A stretch of DNA of 64,000 bases, from the NCBI GenBank assembly GCA_022225965.2, contig JAKJXP020000015.1, positions 434,001 to 498,000 of the forward strand, given 5' to 3'. This stretch comes from Diatrype stigma (Eukaryota > Ascomycota > Sordariomycetes > Xylariales > Diatrypaceae). Below are positions 45,275 through 54,417 of this stretch, in pieces. Positions within the stretch are counted from its first letter, which is position 1, and every line of letters starts with the position of its first letter. A program made the position numbers and the translations under genes. Below the pieces are notes generated by a model that was given only the letters and a program-made list of their open reading frames with translations, was not told the origin of the DNA and searched no databases.

Positions 45275-46477
45275 ATGAAGAGCCTGCGAAGCCTGTGGCG
45301 GGCATCCAAGTCCGAGTCCGGATTCTTGCCGTCGAAGACGTACAACAATGGCAACATCTGCTTGTTATGCCGCCGGTTCAGCTCCGGCTCCGGCTCCCGC
45401 CCCGGCTCTTCCGGACTCCGGCTGTTCACCAATGCCCCTAGGGTGACTTCTCAGACCGCGAGCCATGGTCGTGGTGCTTATGCGAGGAGTTTCACTCGAA
45501 TTGCGTCGTCCCGGAATCGGGATAATGGGAGCATGAAAACAGAAGATCCCACGCTACCCGAGCGCTTTCGCGCCGTCATGCGCCAGATGCCACACCCGGT
45601 CGTCGTCATCACGACCCTTGATTGTCCGCTGCCTCATGCCATGACGGGCTCTTCCTCTTCTTCCTCTTCTTCCTCCCCGTCTCCCACCCCCTCATCACCG
45701 CCGCCGCCACCATCCCACTGGACAAGCTCGGACGTCCTAGACAGCAAAACACCGTCATCGTCGTCGTCGCCACCGCCGGATGCAGGCCAGCAGCAGCTCC
45801 GGCCCATACCGCGCGCGATGACGGTCTCCTCGTTCACATCGCTATCGCTACGGCCACGGGAGCGCGTCTTGTTTAACATCGCTTTGCCCAGCCGGACGTA
45901 CCACGCTATCTTCAGTTCGGGCCGCTTCAACGCCCACGTCCTCACCAGCGATGAACACGGCGCCCGCATTGCCGACTTGTTCACGAAGGGTTATGGCCTC
46001 GGTGTTGGTGGCAGTGGGGATAGCAGCAGCGGCGCTTCGGGAATGGGCATCCTTGCGGGCCTAGAAGAGCAAGGCGTCGGGGTCCTCGGGAAGCGGGAGT
46101 GGGATATGGAGTGGGAGTCTGCTGTTTCTGGTGCTGCTACTACCGTACCCGACTCTTCAATCGGTGATAGTAGTAGTAGCAGTAGGAAGTTCACCGCCCC
46201 GCTGTTGCAGGGCCCGGGTATCCTGCATGTTCTCAAGTGCGACTTGTACACCCCTCGGTACCTAGATAACAGACCACCACTAACAACCAACAACGACGAT
46301 CAACATGATAACTTTGCGATCATGCTCGGCGAAGTCACGGAGATCGTACACGGTAGCGGCGATAACGCTACCGTTGAGGGCGAAGGGGGAGATATCGCCC
46401 TTGCGTATGCGGATGGCGCGTATAGGAGGCCTGGTCGACAGGTTCTGAAGCATGCTGTTGTACTACCGAAACGGTAG
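45275..46477 (+). CDS. Flavin-reductase-like (FMN-binding split-barrel) protein, probably mitochondrial
   Basis: A single exon of 400 residues from the first ATG (45275). The frame is open 17 codons upstream but only from a TTG. The N-terminus is basic and Ser-rich (MKSLRSLWRASKS), consistent with an organellar presequence. The domain is seen as ERFRAVMRQMPHPVVVITT, AMTVSSFTSLSLRPRERVLFNI, SGRFNAHVLTSDEHGARIADLFTKGYG and the final YADGAYRRPG. It is interrupted by a long Ser/Pro insert after VITTLDCPLPHAM and by further Gly/Ser loops. Family members bind FMN and often supply reduced flavin to partner oxygenases; the partner here is unknown. Confidence 0.82.
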   Translation: MKSLRSLWRASKSESGFLPSKTYNNGNICLLCRRFSSGSGSRPGSSGLRLFTNAPRVTSQTASHGRGAYARSFTRIASSRNRDNGSMKTEDPTLPERFRAVMRQMPHPVVVITTLDCPLPHAMTGSSSSSSSSSPSPTPSSPPPPPSHWTSSDVLDSKTPSSSSSPPPDAGQQQLRPIPRAMTVSSFTSLSLRPRERVLFNIALPSRTYHAIFSSGRFNAHVLTSDEHGARIADLFTKGYGLGVGGSGDSSSGASGMGILAGLEEQGVGVLGKREWDMEWESAVSGAATTVPDSSIGDSSSSSRKFTAPLLQGPGILHVLKCDLYTPRYLDNRPPLTTNNDDQHDNFAIMLGEVTEIVHGSGDNATVEGEGGDIALAYADGAYRRPGRQVLKHAVVLPKR

Positions 46478-47235
46478 TAGCAATGTCCACCAACGAAAAC
46501 CTCGTTTCGAACTAAACAAAGGATTCTTTCCCGAGGGTGATAATCTACAAATACGATTTTATGGGTAGTATTGCTCGAGTTTTCTATACACAGGGGAAGG
46601 CAAGGTGCGGACCCGTGTGTAAGTGACGGACCCCTTTTAGGGCGGTAAGCGAGGCCAGATCTGTTGGCAGAGAGACGAGGGCGCTGTTCTCGTATACGAT
46701 GATCAGCATGTTTGGAGCTATGAGCCTACGAGATGTTGATGCGCCTCAGATGTAAGAGCTACGAAACAGTGACGTGTATGATTATGAAGACATATAGATA
46801 AACATGTATGATAGGCGGCTGTGTATCTCTCGGACATAGAAAGGGGCACTTAAGCCATATAGAGCTCTAGAAACATAACGCATGAAAGAAACAATATCAA
46901 AGCTCTTCATCTCGTGTTAATTACCAGCCGCAAGCATGCATCATTCGGATATGTGTAAACAAGTGTGCGATTTAATATGTTAACTTGACCTTTCATAGAG
47001 CTTAAGGTATTGTCTGTCCTTCATATTCTTTCGGGGTGAAAAGCATGAAATTTTTGGCAATTTTGATTATACTTCTTATTGGAGACATCTCTCTCTATAC
47101 ACCTGGTCACACTCCTGGCACTCTCTCCTTCCTCTCTCTCTCCCTCCCTGTCATGATGCAAGTCTAACGCCTTATCCCCATCCATCCTCAGAACCAACCA
47201 ACCAAATAAACCCAGTGCGAAGGGTGGGAAGAAAA
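46478..47235. other. Convergent intergenic region
   Basis: No gene is recognised. There is a CT-rich stretch at about 47085-47150. Confidence 0.6.
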
Positions 47236-48400
47236 TCAAAACGCGCGAAAATTCTGACTAGCGACGACCCAGCGACGGAGGCCCCGGGGCGCCTGGCGCG
47301 CGAGCGCCTCCCAGTGCGGCACCAGCAGCCAGGCCTCGGTGAAGGTGCGCTCGACGGTGCCCTCGTCGCCGGCCTTGCCGTAGCGCACGGTGCCGGCGAC
47401 TTGCAGGGCGACGCTGAGGCGCTCGCCCGCCTCGATCGCCTTGCGCTCGTTGCGGTCCGGCTCGGACGATGCGGAGGAGGCGGGGGCGCCGAGGGTGAAG
47501 TGCGGGTTTACGGGTTGCGCGTCGTAGGAGATGACTTCGTCTGTATATTTTTGTTAGGGGGGATAGTTCATAATTCTTGTTCTTTGGTTGGTGTTTGTAA
47601 TTCGGGTACGGTCAGGTAGGGTAGGGCAAGTTTTTCGATATGGAGGGAGATGAGAAGAGAAGGCGAAGGTGAAGGGGGGGTTGGATCGATGGTGGACAGG
47701 GGGAAGAGGCTAGGGAGGATCATGTAATGTGCATAGTGAGTGTGACCGCGGTATCAAATACGTAATTCACTACGCAAAGAGAAGAGTTCATAATAGTAAC
47801 GTACTAAGATTCGATAAATATCAGCGACTGATCAAGTATCTACACGCACGTCTAAAAGGAGGGAAAGGAGAGAAGGACAGGAGATTGCTAGATGCGGACC
47901 ACACCGTCCCGCCATGCAATGCAATGCAATGCCAAACCGAAACTCGAAGACAGGTCAACCAGGTAAGGTACCTACCAGTAGACAGGGCTGCCCTGCTTGT
48001 TCAGCAGGTCCTCGAAGTCGGCGACGCTCGCGCACACGTTGCCATTGATGCTGATATCCGGCTTCACGTCCGCGGCCGCCAGCTTGCTCGACGCGCTCGC
48101 GTAGTACTGCGCCAGGTTATGCCGCCGGTTCAGCGCCTCGTAGTAGTGCTCTACGAAGTTCTGGGCCGCTGTATATCTAGTGTCAGCTTTTTGTCTTTTT
48201 TAATATTGTGTTTCCTCCTATTCTTTCTGCACCTTATGTACGTATACGTACATACGCTATGCCATAGTCAGGGGATAGGGGGGCGATCGGAGAGAACGAA
48301 CAGCAAACAAGAGAGAAAGGAAAAAGAGGGAGCATGAAAAGAAGTACTAACCATCGCTAGCGACTTTCGCCTGCGTCTCCAAAGACGGCAGCGCAGCCAT
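47236..48400 (-). CDS. MTR2: mRNA export factor MTR2 (NTF2-like), with a splice-frame anomaly
   Basis: Exon 1 (48400-48352), exon 2 (48168-about 47976) and exon 3 (47540-47236) encode about 181 residues of an NTF2 fold: AQNFVEHYYEALNRRHNLAQYY, then FEDLLNKQGSPVY, EVISYDAQPVNPHF, LQVAGTVRYG, TEAWLLVPHWEALARQAPRG and a final VVASQNFRAF. This matches Mtr2, which dimerises with Mex67 at nuclear pores for mRNA export. Exons 2 and 3 do not join in frame with GT-AG sites. Exon 2 ends TACTG before GTAGGT (phase 2), but exon 3 needs phase 1. Removing one G at the donor (T|GTAGGT) restores PVYYEVISYD. Confidence 0.8.
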
Positions 48401-49186
48401 TATCCCCTATTGTTGTTGTCCGTAACCGACGTTGGGGCGACTCGTCTCAGCACGCTCAGTTCAATGACGGGAAGCAGGTAATTGCCAAGTAGGTAGTATT
48501 TGGGATTTATGATGTAATGATTGTTGACCACCAGCAGTGCAGCCAGTATACGAAAGGCCTTCCTTTAACTTGATCGGACAGGTAATTCTGAAAGCGTACC
48601 CGGGTATGGTCAGGACGTCGTCACGTTAGCTGGCTTGCAGGCACTTGAAGATGGATGAGCAGGAGGTATGTTGGTACCTGGTACCTGGTACCTGAAGATA
48701 TAAAAGTTAGAGCCTGTTGTGGATAGAATCATAAAGTGAAATTCAATTGTTACGATTGTTGAATCTTCGCTAGTGCTGCACTGTGTGGAGGGGTTTTGTC
48801 CCTATTGCCTTGGTGGCATAAGCTCAAGTCCGTACAGTGAAAGTAGGCATAACTCCAGTTATTACCACAGTATCGTAACCGTCCCTGACAATTACCTCGT
48901 AGAGATTGAGACATCCAGTTCTGGGGTCATCAAGGCAATATACAAGGCTCAGGGGCGAGAATATGGTAATTGTCCCTCAAGTGCGAGCCTGAACTTGGTG
49001 AGCCTCACAGCTGGATGTAAAATAAGACCAGCAATTTACTGTCTCTAGGTAATTAGATGATGCGATCGCGAAGAGTCTTGCCAATACCAGCGCAATCCCC
49101 GAAGCCAGAACAAGTTTAATATAACGAACAACATATCCAATCGAGTTCATCTGGAGTCAGTGCCTACTTGTGCCTACTTAATCAAG
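48401..49186. promoter_or_regulatory. Divergent intergenic region, MTR2 / NAT9-like gene
   Basis: It contains three tandem copies of GGTACCT at about 48673-48692. No gene is seen; a 91-codon frame at 48773-49048 has no family resemblance. Confidence 0.5.
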
Positions 49187-50286
49187 ATGAGGTATAATGA
49201 GAACCTAGGTTGGTGGCTTCTGCATAACAAATTCGATGGCGAGAGAGATAGAGAGAGGCGGAGGGAATCCCCAAGCAGGTGGACTAACATGTGTCGTAGC
49301 TATTTCCACCTCCAAGGTTCTCCTCGTGCCATACGATGCACATCATGTGCTGCGATACCATGAATGGATGAAAGACCCTGTAGGTCATCATACGATACGA
49401 TGCCTCAAGCCTATTCGCAAAGGATGAATTTAACGTGCGGTGACAGGCAATACAGGAAGCCACGGCCTCGGAGCCCCTCACGCTGGACGAGGAGTACGAG
49501 AACCAGCAGTCGTGGCGCACCTCCCACGACAAGCTGACTTTCATCGTGTGTCAAGCCGTCGATAGTAGCCACATCAGTCCCATTGAGGGCATCAGTGGTG
49601 ATGGTGGTAGTGGTAGTGGTGCTAGAGTATACGCCGGCGAGGCCGATGCACCGGACCGCATGGTTGGCGATATCAACCTCTTCCTCACGCCTTGGGAGGA
49701 CGGCGAGAACTGCCACGACGACGATGATGAGCATGGTGCTAACACGGCATCCCCGGACGGAGAGGTGCACCCTAGTTCAGGCCTGGGGCGAGATCCCGCC
49801 GCCTCTGCCGTCAGCTACTGCAACGGCGAGGTGGACATCATGATTGCCGACCACGACCACCGCGGCAAAGGCCTCGGTATATCCGCCGTGTCTGCACTGC
49901 TGGGCTTCATGCGACGGCATCTACCGCCAATCCTGGCCGAATACGGCAAGGCCCAAGAAGATGGTGGCCAGCACGGACGAGAAGGCGGAGTCGGGGCGCG
50001 CCATCGCCGGTACGAGTTGAAGGACCTGGTGGCTAAGATCAACGCGAGCAACGCCGGGAGTATCGCCTTGTTCACGAGGCTGGGCTTCAAGCAAAAGGGC
50101 AAGGTGAACTACTTCGGCGAGATAGAGATGGTCCTCGAGGGTTTCGGCGCTCTCGCGTCCTCGTCAGGGGGCGCGGGATCCGGGACGGGGGGTGGCGAGG
50201 CTAAGGGAGACGCAGGAGCGGATGCGGATACGGATACGGCGGACTATCAGGAATTGGTATATGATCGGTCTAGACTCAGCGCATGA
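49187..50286 (+). CDS. GNAT acetyltransferase, NAT9-like
   Basis: Three exons (49187-49208, 49300-49379, 49447-50286) give 313 residues. Joining them gives MRYNENLAISTSKVLLVPY, DAHHVLRYHEWMKDP and SEPLTLDEEYENQQSWR, the diagnostic start of N-acetyltransferase 9 relatives. The acetyl-CoA loop is HRGKGLG (about residues 172-178). The motif B helix is NASNAGSIALFTRLGF, with KGKVNYFGEIEMVL after it. Acidic and Gly/Ser inserts lengthen the protein compared with the animal NAT9 (about 200 residues). The substrate is not known in fungi. The 22-nt first exon is supported by the family start motif and a CTAAC branch point. Confidence 0.88.
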
Positions 50287-50529
50287 TCAATACAAGCCGG
50301 AAAATTGATTACTGAAACTATCACTCGGTCTGCTTAGCACAGCGGCAATCGCTGAATACTGATGAATAATACCTGGTCACGCGCATATAGCACAAGAGCA
50401 ATTGTCTCGCTCTGATACTTGAGCCACCAAGAGATCTCTTGTTCCATTTATTACTCTTTAATAAAGCCCTGCTTGATACCTCTCGGCACGTAAATCTAGC
50501 CGTCTATCCGTCAAAACCGACCCAACCCA

Positions 50530-51998
50530 TCACTCAACCCCAAACCTCTCCCGATACGCCCCCAACAAGCCCAGCGTAACATTCGACCCGCCACAAACGA
50601 CCAAGACGACATTTCGGCGCGCCCACTCGGCGTCGTCCAGCCCCGCGCCTCCCAGGGTCCGCCGCAGGTCGCCGTTGTAGACGGGCGCGATGGCCGCGCC
50701 GCACGCCACCTCGACCAGCATGCGCGCGTCGTCGGCGAACCGGACCGAGCCCCGGACCGCGTCCGCGTCCGAGACGACGTGGCTCGTCACTAACGGCTGG
50801 GCCGTGGCTTTCGTAGTATTTGTAGTGGTGGTAGTGGCCCACTGGAAAGCACGCTCCGAGACCCGCACGGCGCCCAGACTGGTCGCGACGCTCGTGATGG
50901 CCGGCAGCGTGACGAGCTTCCCCGCCCGCACGCTCTGGTTCAGGCTATCGGCGCCGGCCGTCTCGACGGCGAGGACGCGGGGTCTCTGTTTCTGTCTCTT
51001 GTCTGCGTCCGGGTCAGAGTCCGAGTCTGCCGGGCCAGAGAAATGCCTCTCGATGCCCTCCATGATCCCGTTCAGCAGACCGCCGCCGCCGACCGAGCAC
51101 ACGATGGTGTCGATTCTACCGCTGTTGCCACCACCAGCAGTAGGAGAAGAAGTGCTAGAAGTGGCGACGAGGCGTTTCAGAGGCCCCGCCGTCTGCGCCA
51201 CGATCTCATCGACGATCGTCGAGGCACCCTCCCAGACGTGCGGGTGGTCGAAGGGCGGCACGTAGACCCCGACTCCGGCCTTTCTCTTCACCTTTACCAT
51301 GGATACATCAACATCAACCGGCTTTACTCCCGCCTCCTCCACCCCCGCGTCTGTGTCTTCGCCATCTCCACCGCCCACCCCACTTCCATCGATACCGACA
51401 GTAAACCCCCCATGCGCCGCCCGCATCTCCGCGCGCAGATACCGGTCGGTCACGGCCCAGTCGGAGCCGACCTGGATCACGACGGCGCCGAGCCCCCGCA
51501 GCTTCGAGATCGTGTGGGCCGGCGTCGTCACCGGCACGAATATCGTGCAGGTGCAGGGGCTGGCGCCATCCCGGCGGCTCAGGGCCGCGGCCGCCGTCGC
51601 GCACGCGAGACCCGCGTTGCCGCCGGATGAGATGTAGAAGTGCACTGTTGCCGGGTCGTTGTTTCTGGCATCGTCCTCATCGTTTTTGCTGTCTGCGAAA
51701 TCCACAACAGCAGCATCAGCTTTAGTGGTAGAAGTAGAGGTAGAGGTAGAAGCGGCCTGGTGCGCAAGCAGCGCCCGCCGCATCATGTTCCCTATCCCGC
51801 GAGACTTGAAGGACCCCGAGGGCTGCAGATTTTCCAGCTTCAGGAAGATGTTGCTACGTACTGCATTTAGCGTCGGTGTCATCCAGAGAAGCGATTCTTA
51901 TCCATAACGTACCATCCCGCTACCCGGGAGAGCTCCGGCGATGGGATACATGGTGTCTGAATCCAGAGCGGCTGTGGCTCCGGGTCATACGAACCCAT
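50530..51998 (-). CDS. L-serine/threonine dehydratase-like PLP enzyme (CHA1-like)
   Basis: Two exons (51998-51913 and 51853-50530) give 469 residues. The exon join creates SRVAGCNIFLKLENLQPSGSFKSRG, with PLP lysine K45. The PLP-phosphate loop SSGGNAG and the C-terminal VVCGGSNVTLG are present, as is SVGGGGLLNGI. The family deaminates serine or threonine to pyruvate or 2-oxobutyrate. Two inserts lengthen it beyond the usual 320-360 residues: a Thr/Ser- and Asp-rich one before the PLP loop, and a Gly/Asp/Val-rich one (GVGGGDGEDTDAGVEE) in mid-protein. No presequence is evident. Confidence 0.9.
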
Positions 51999-52218
51999 GG
52001 TGACTTGACGGCGGCTTGTCGCAAGCTTGGGTAGCGGGCGTAGCAGATTCTTATTGAAACCTCAGTGCTTGCTGAGTGGAAGATATATTGGTATGTTCTT
52101 TGTATGTTCGATGTATGTTCTACGCAAGCCGTTATGTAGCGACTATATTTCGTATACGTTATCTACATACATTCATATACTGTAGCCCCTTGTTTAGCCC
52201 GGCGTAATGTGCCCTATG

Positions 52219-52242
52219 GCTTAGCGGGTATATCCGCTAAGC
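52219..52242. repeat. 9-bp perfect inverted repeat (GCTTAGCGG) with 6-nt spacer
   Basis: GCTTAGCGG, spacer GTATAT, CCGCTAAGC. A palindromic CGG-(N6)-CCG core resembles the sites bound by dimeric Zn2Cys6 fungal regulators, about 220 bp upstream of the dehydratase start. Functional use is inference. Confidence 0.55.
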
Positions 52243-52648
52243 GACCGCTATTCGGAACCGCCGATGCCTGGGCGGCGTCCAAGGGCGTCGTCGAAGAACA
52301 CAACAGAAGTTCATCGGGTTGGTGAGGTAATAGGTAAGTACGTAACGACAACTAACATGAAGTAACTAACATACCTAAATCTAATGGATGTTCTTTGTCG
52401 AATGCGCCCTTGGAGTGGACCGCCGCTTACCGATAGCCTCATCGGCCCGCGCTCTCTCATGTACAAACAACCATCAGAGGTGCTTCCACTTCCGCTTTCG
52501 CTTTCCCTTCATACCTAGGTACGGCTCAGGATAGGAGGCGACTTGGAGGCGCCCCTGCTCCACATGCGAGAACTGGCCTGCGCAACTGTTCGAAGACAAG
52601 GTTCCTAGGCTCTTTTATATATTTCGGCCATCTATTCGGGTTCCTTAA

Positions 52649-52666
52649 CCCCCCCCCCCCCCCCCC
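52649..52666. repeat. Mononucleotide run of 18 C
   Basis: A homopolymer directly visible in the sequence; its length is likely to vary between isolates or to be uncertain in the assembly. Confidence 0.9.
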
Positions 52667-53295
52667 TCTCGAAATGCATGCTAGGTATTAGTTATGACAT
52701 GGAACTTATAAAGTCAAGTAGCCATTTTTCACATCAATGCGCAAACTTCAAAGGGACCAATCGCTCCGTTACCTACACGACAGAAGAAGCCACCAATCTC
52801 GGCACTTCATCTGCCGGAATCTCTCGCTCTCTCTCCATATATATAGCCTATCGCACACCCTCTGAAGCTTCGTCACCACAGCTGGGATAGAGGCGACTTG
52901 AACTCCTGCCAAGATAGACTAGACTTTAACCAGCCCCTTGGCTTCATTAAATCATCCAGGTTTTCGTTCGGATGATGTGTAGGTAGAGACTAGGTCATCG
53001 CAAATGGGAAGTCAAGACGGCTAAATGAAAACTAATACCATGCACTCACTCACCTGCCGCAAATGCTAAGTAAGTAGTCTAGGTAGGCAGGTTAGTCCTC
53101 GTATCTTTCCCCGCGTCATAATATTCCGTATAGTATAGACTAGGTACGTAGGTATGATAACTAGCCCGTGTGCCGTCGCTACATATATCATTATGGATCC
53201 CGTCGGATGTCGAATGTCGGATTCATTCCTAAGGACTGATTGAATACATTGGTTAGTTGTGATCGTCATCGTCATCGTAAACAACCATCGTCGAA

Positions 53296-54114
53296 ATGCG
53301 CCCCTCACTCTTGCTCGCCAGCATCTCCGCGCCCCTCGCCGGCCTTGCCGCCCCCGTCGCGCACGATAGTGATGAAGCCCTAGTAGGAAAGAGGGAGAAC
53401 CTGTGCAACCTGGCGTCGCCCCCTGCGCTCTGCCAGCCGGACCCCTCCGTCACCGTCGAGGAGACAGCGCAGAGGGCGTACGATTTCTACCGCGCGTTCG
53501 TCGTGGACGGGGATCCTAGGACGATGTTCTCCCTCATCGATTCAAGCTACATTGTTAGTCGGCCCTCCTTCCCTTGTCTCTTCTGCATGGGCAGACACTG
53601 AACATTGAAAAACGCGCACCGCAGCAACACCACCCGGGGTACGCGTCCGGGCCCCAGAACATCTGGCCCCTGTTCTGCAGCGGGAACAAGATAGGGAACG
53701 AGGACAGCACGGCTTGGTGCTTCGATGCCGCCACCAACATGTCCTACGCGCAGTACTCCACCACGGACAGGTGGCGATGGGTCGATGGCTGCGTCCACGA
53801 ACACGTACGTAAACTACCTACCTTATCTTGCAATGCACCAGGAGAAGTCTCGGACTTGTTGAATTGGATTGAACTGAATTCATTCTTGACTGACCGCTCA
53901 CATCTACCTAGTGGGACCAAGGAGAGCAGATTCCAAGCACCGGCTGCTACGAGTTGGGAGGGCACATCCTGAGCAGTGGGGTTTGTAAGTGAGAGGGTGG
54001 GTGTTTCGGGTGAGATATAGGTAAAGCCAAGATAGTGCAGTTCCAACGTCGCGACAATGTAGGCGTCGTGTAGCAGTAACAAGAGCCTTTGACCTCACAG
54101 GCATTTGGTTTTGA
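53296..54114 (+). CDS. Small secreted NTF2/SnoaL-like protein
   Basis: Exons 53296-53553, 53625-53804 and 53912 onward. An N-terminal signal peptide (MRPSLLLASISAPLAGLA) is followed by a short domain with VEETAQRAYDFYRAFVVDGDPRTMFSLIDSSY and later QNIWPLFCSGN and STTDRWRWVDGCVHEHWDQGEQ, the style of secreted SnoaL-like/NTF2-like proteins of fungi, with several cysteines. Two ends are possible. Read-through stops at 53992 (172 residues, ending VCK). Splicing a further GTAAGT intron (53985-54100) gives a terminal VCIWF and a stop at 54114. No enzyme activity can be inferred; such proteins are candidate secreted effectors or small ligand binders. Confidence 0.7.
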
Positions 54115-54417
54115 AGTCTTCACTTAGAAGTCTCCGCTGCTCTTCAGCTAGGTTTAGGAGAAATCATGCATTGTCAGTATGAAATCCCGTTTGGGATTTT
54201 CGGTGCAGCTTCATGATCAGTCAGCACTTCGTGGATCTGTATTATGCTTGCAGGTATTGAGTTAAGAATTGCTAGAGATTTCAAAGTGCTGAATATACGC
54301 TGCCGTACGGTAGCCTCTTTAGCCTCGCATATTTATCCTCACATCGCGCTCCAGCCTTGTGACCTTGCATATCATACGGGTACCTATGGAACCTACACAC
54401 CCACTTAGTCAACCCAA

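Larger units (their letters stand above)
51999..53295. promoter_or_regulatory. Divergent intergenic region with poly-C tract and palindrome
   Basis: It lies between the starts of the dehydratase-like gene and the secreted protein gene. It holds the 9-bp inverted repeat at 52219-52242, an 18-C run at 52649-52666 and several TACCTAGG-type motifs. No gene is supportable; a 70-codon frame after the poly-C has no family resemblance. Confidence 0.5.

Noticed and set aside
47236..48400. MTR2 as a pseudogene
   Set aside because: Everything else in the gene is intact and MTR2 is essential in yeast; a one-base error or unusual splice explains the problem better.
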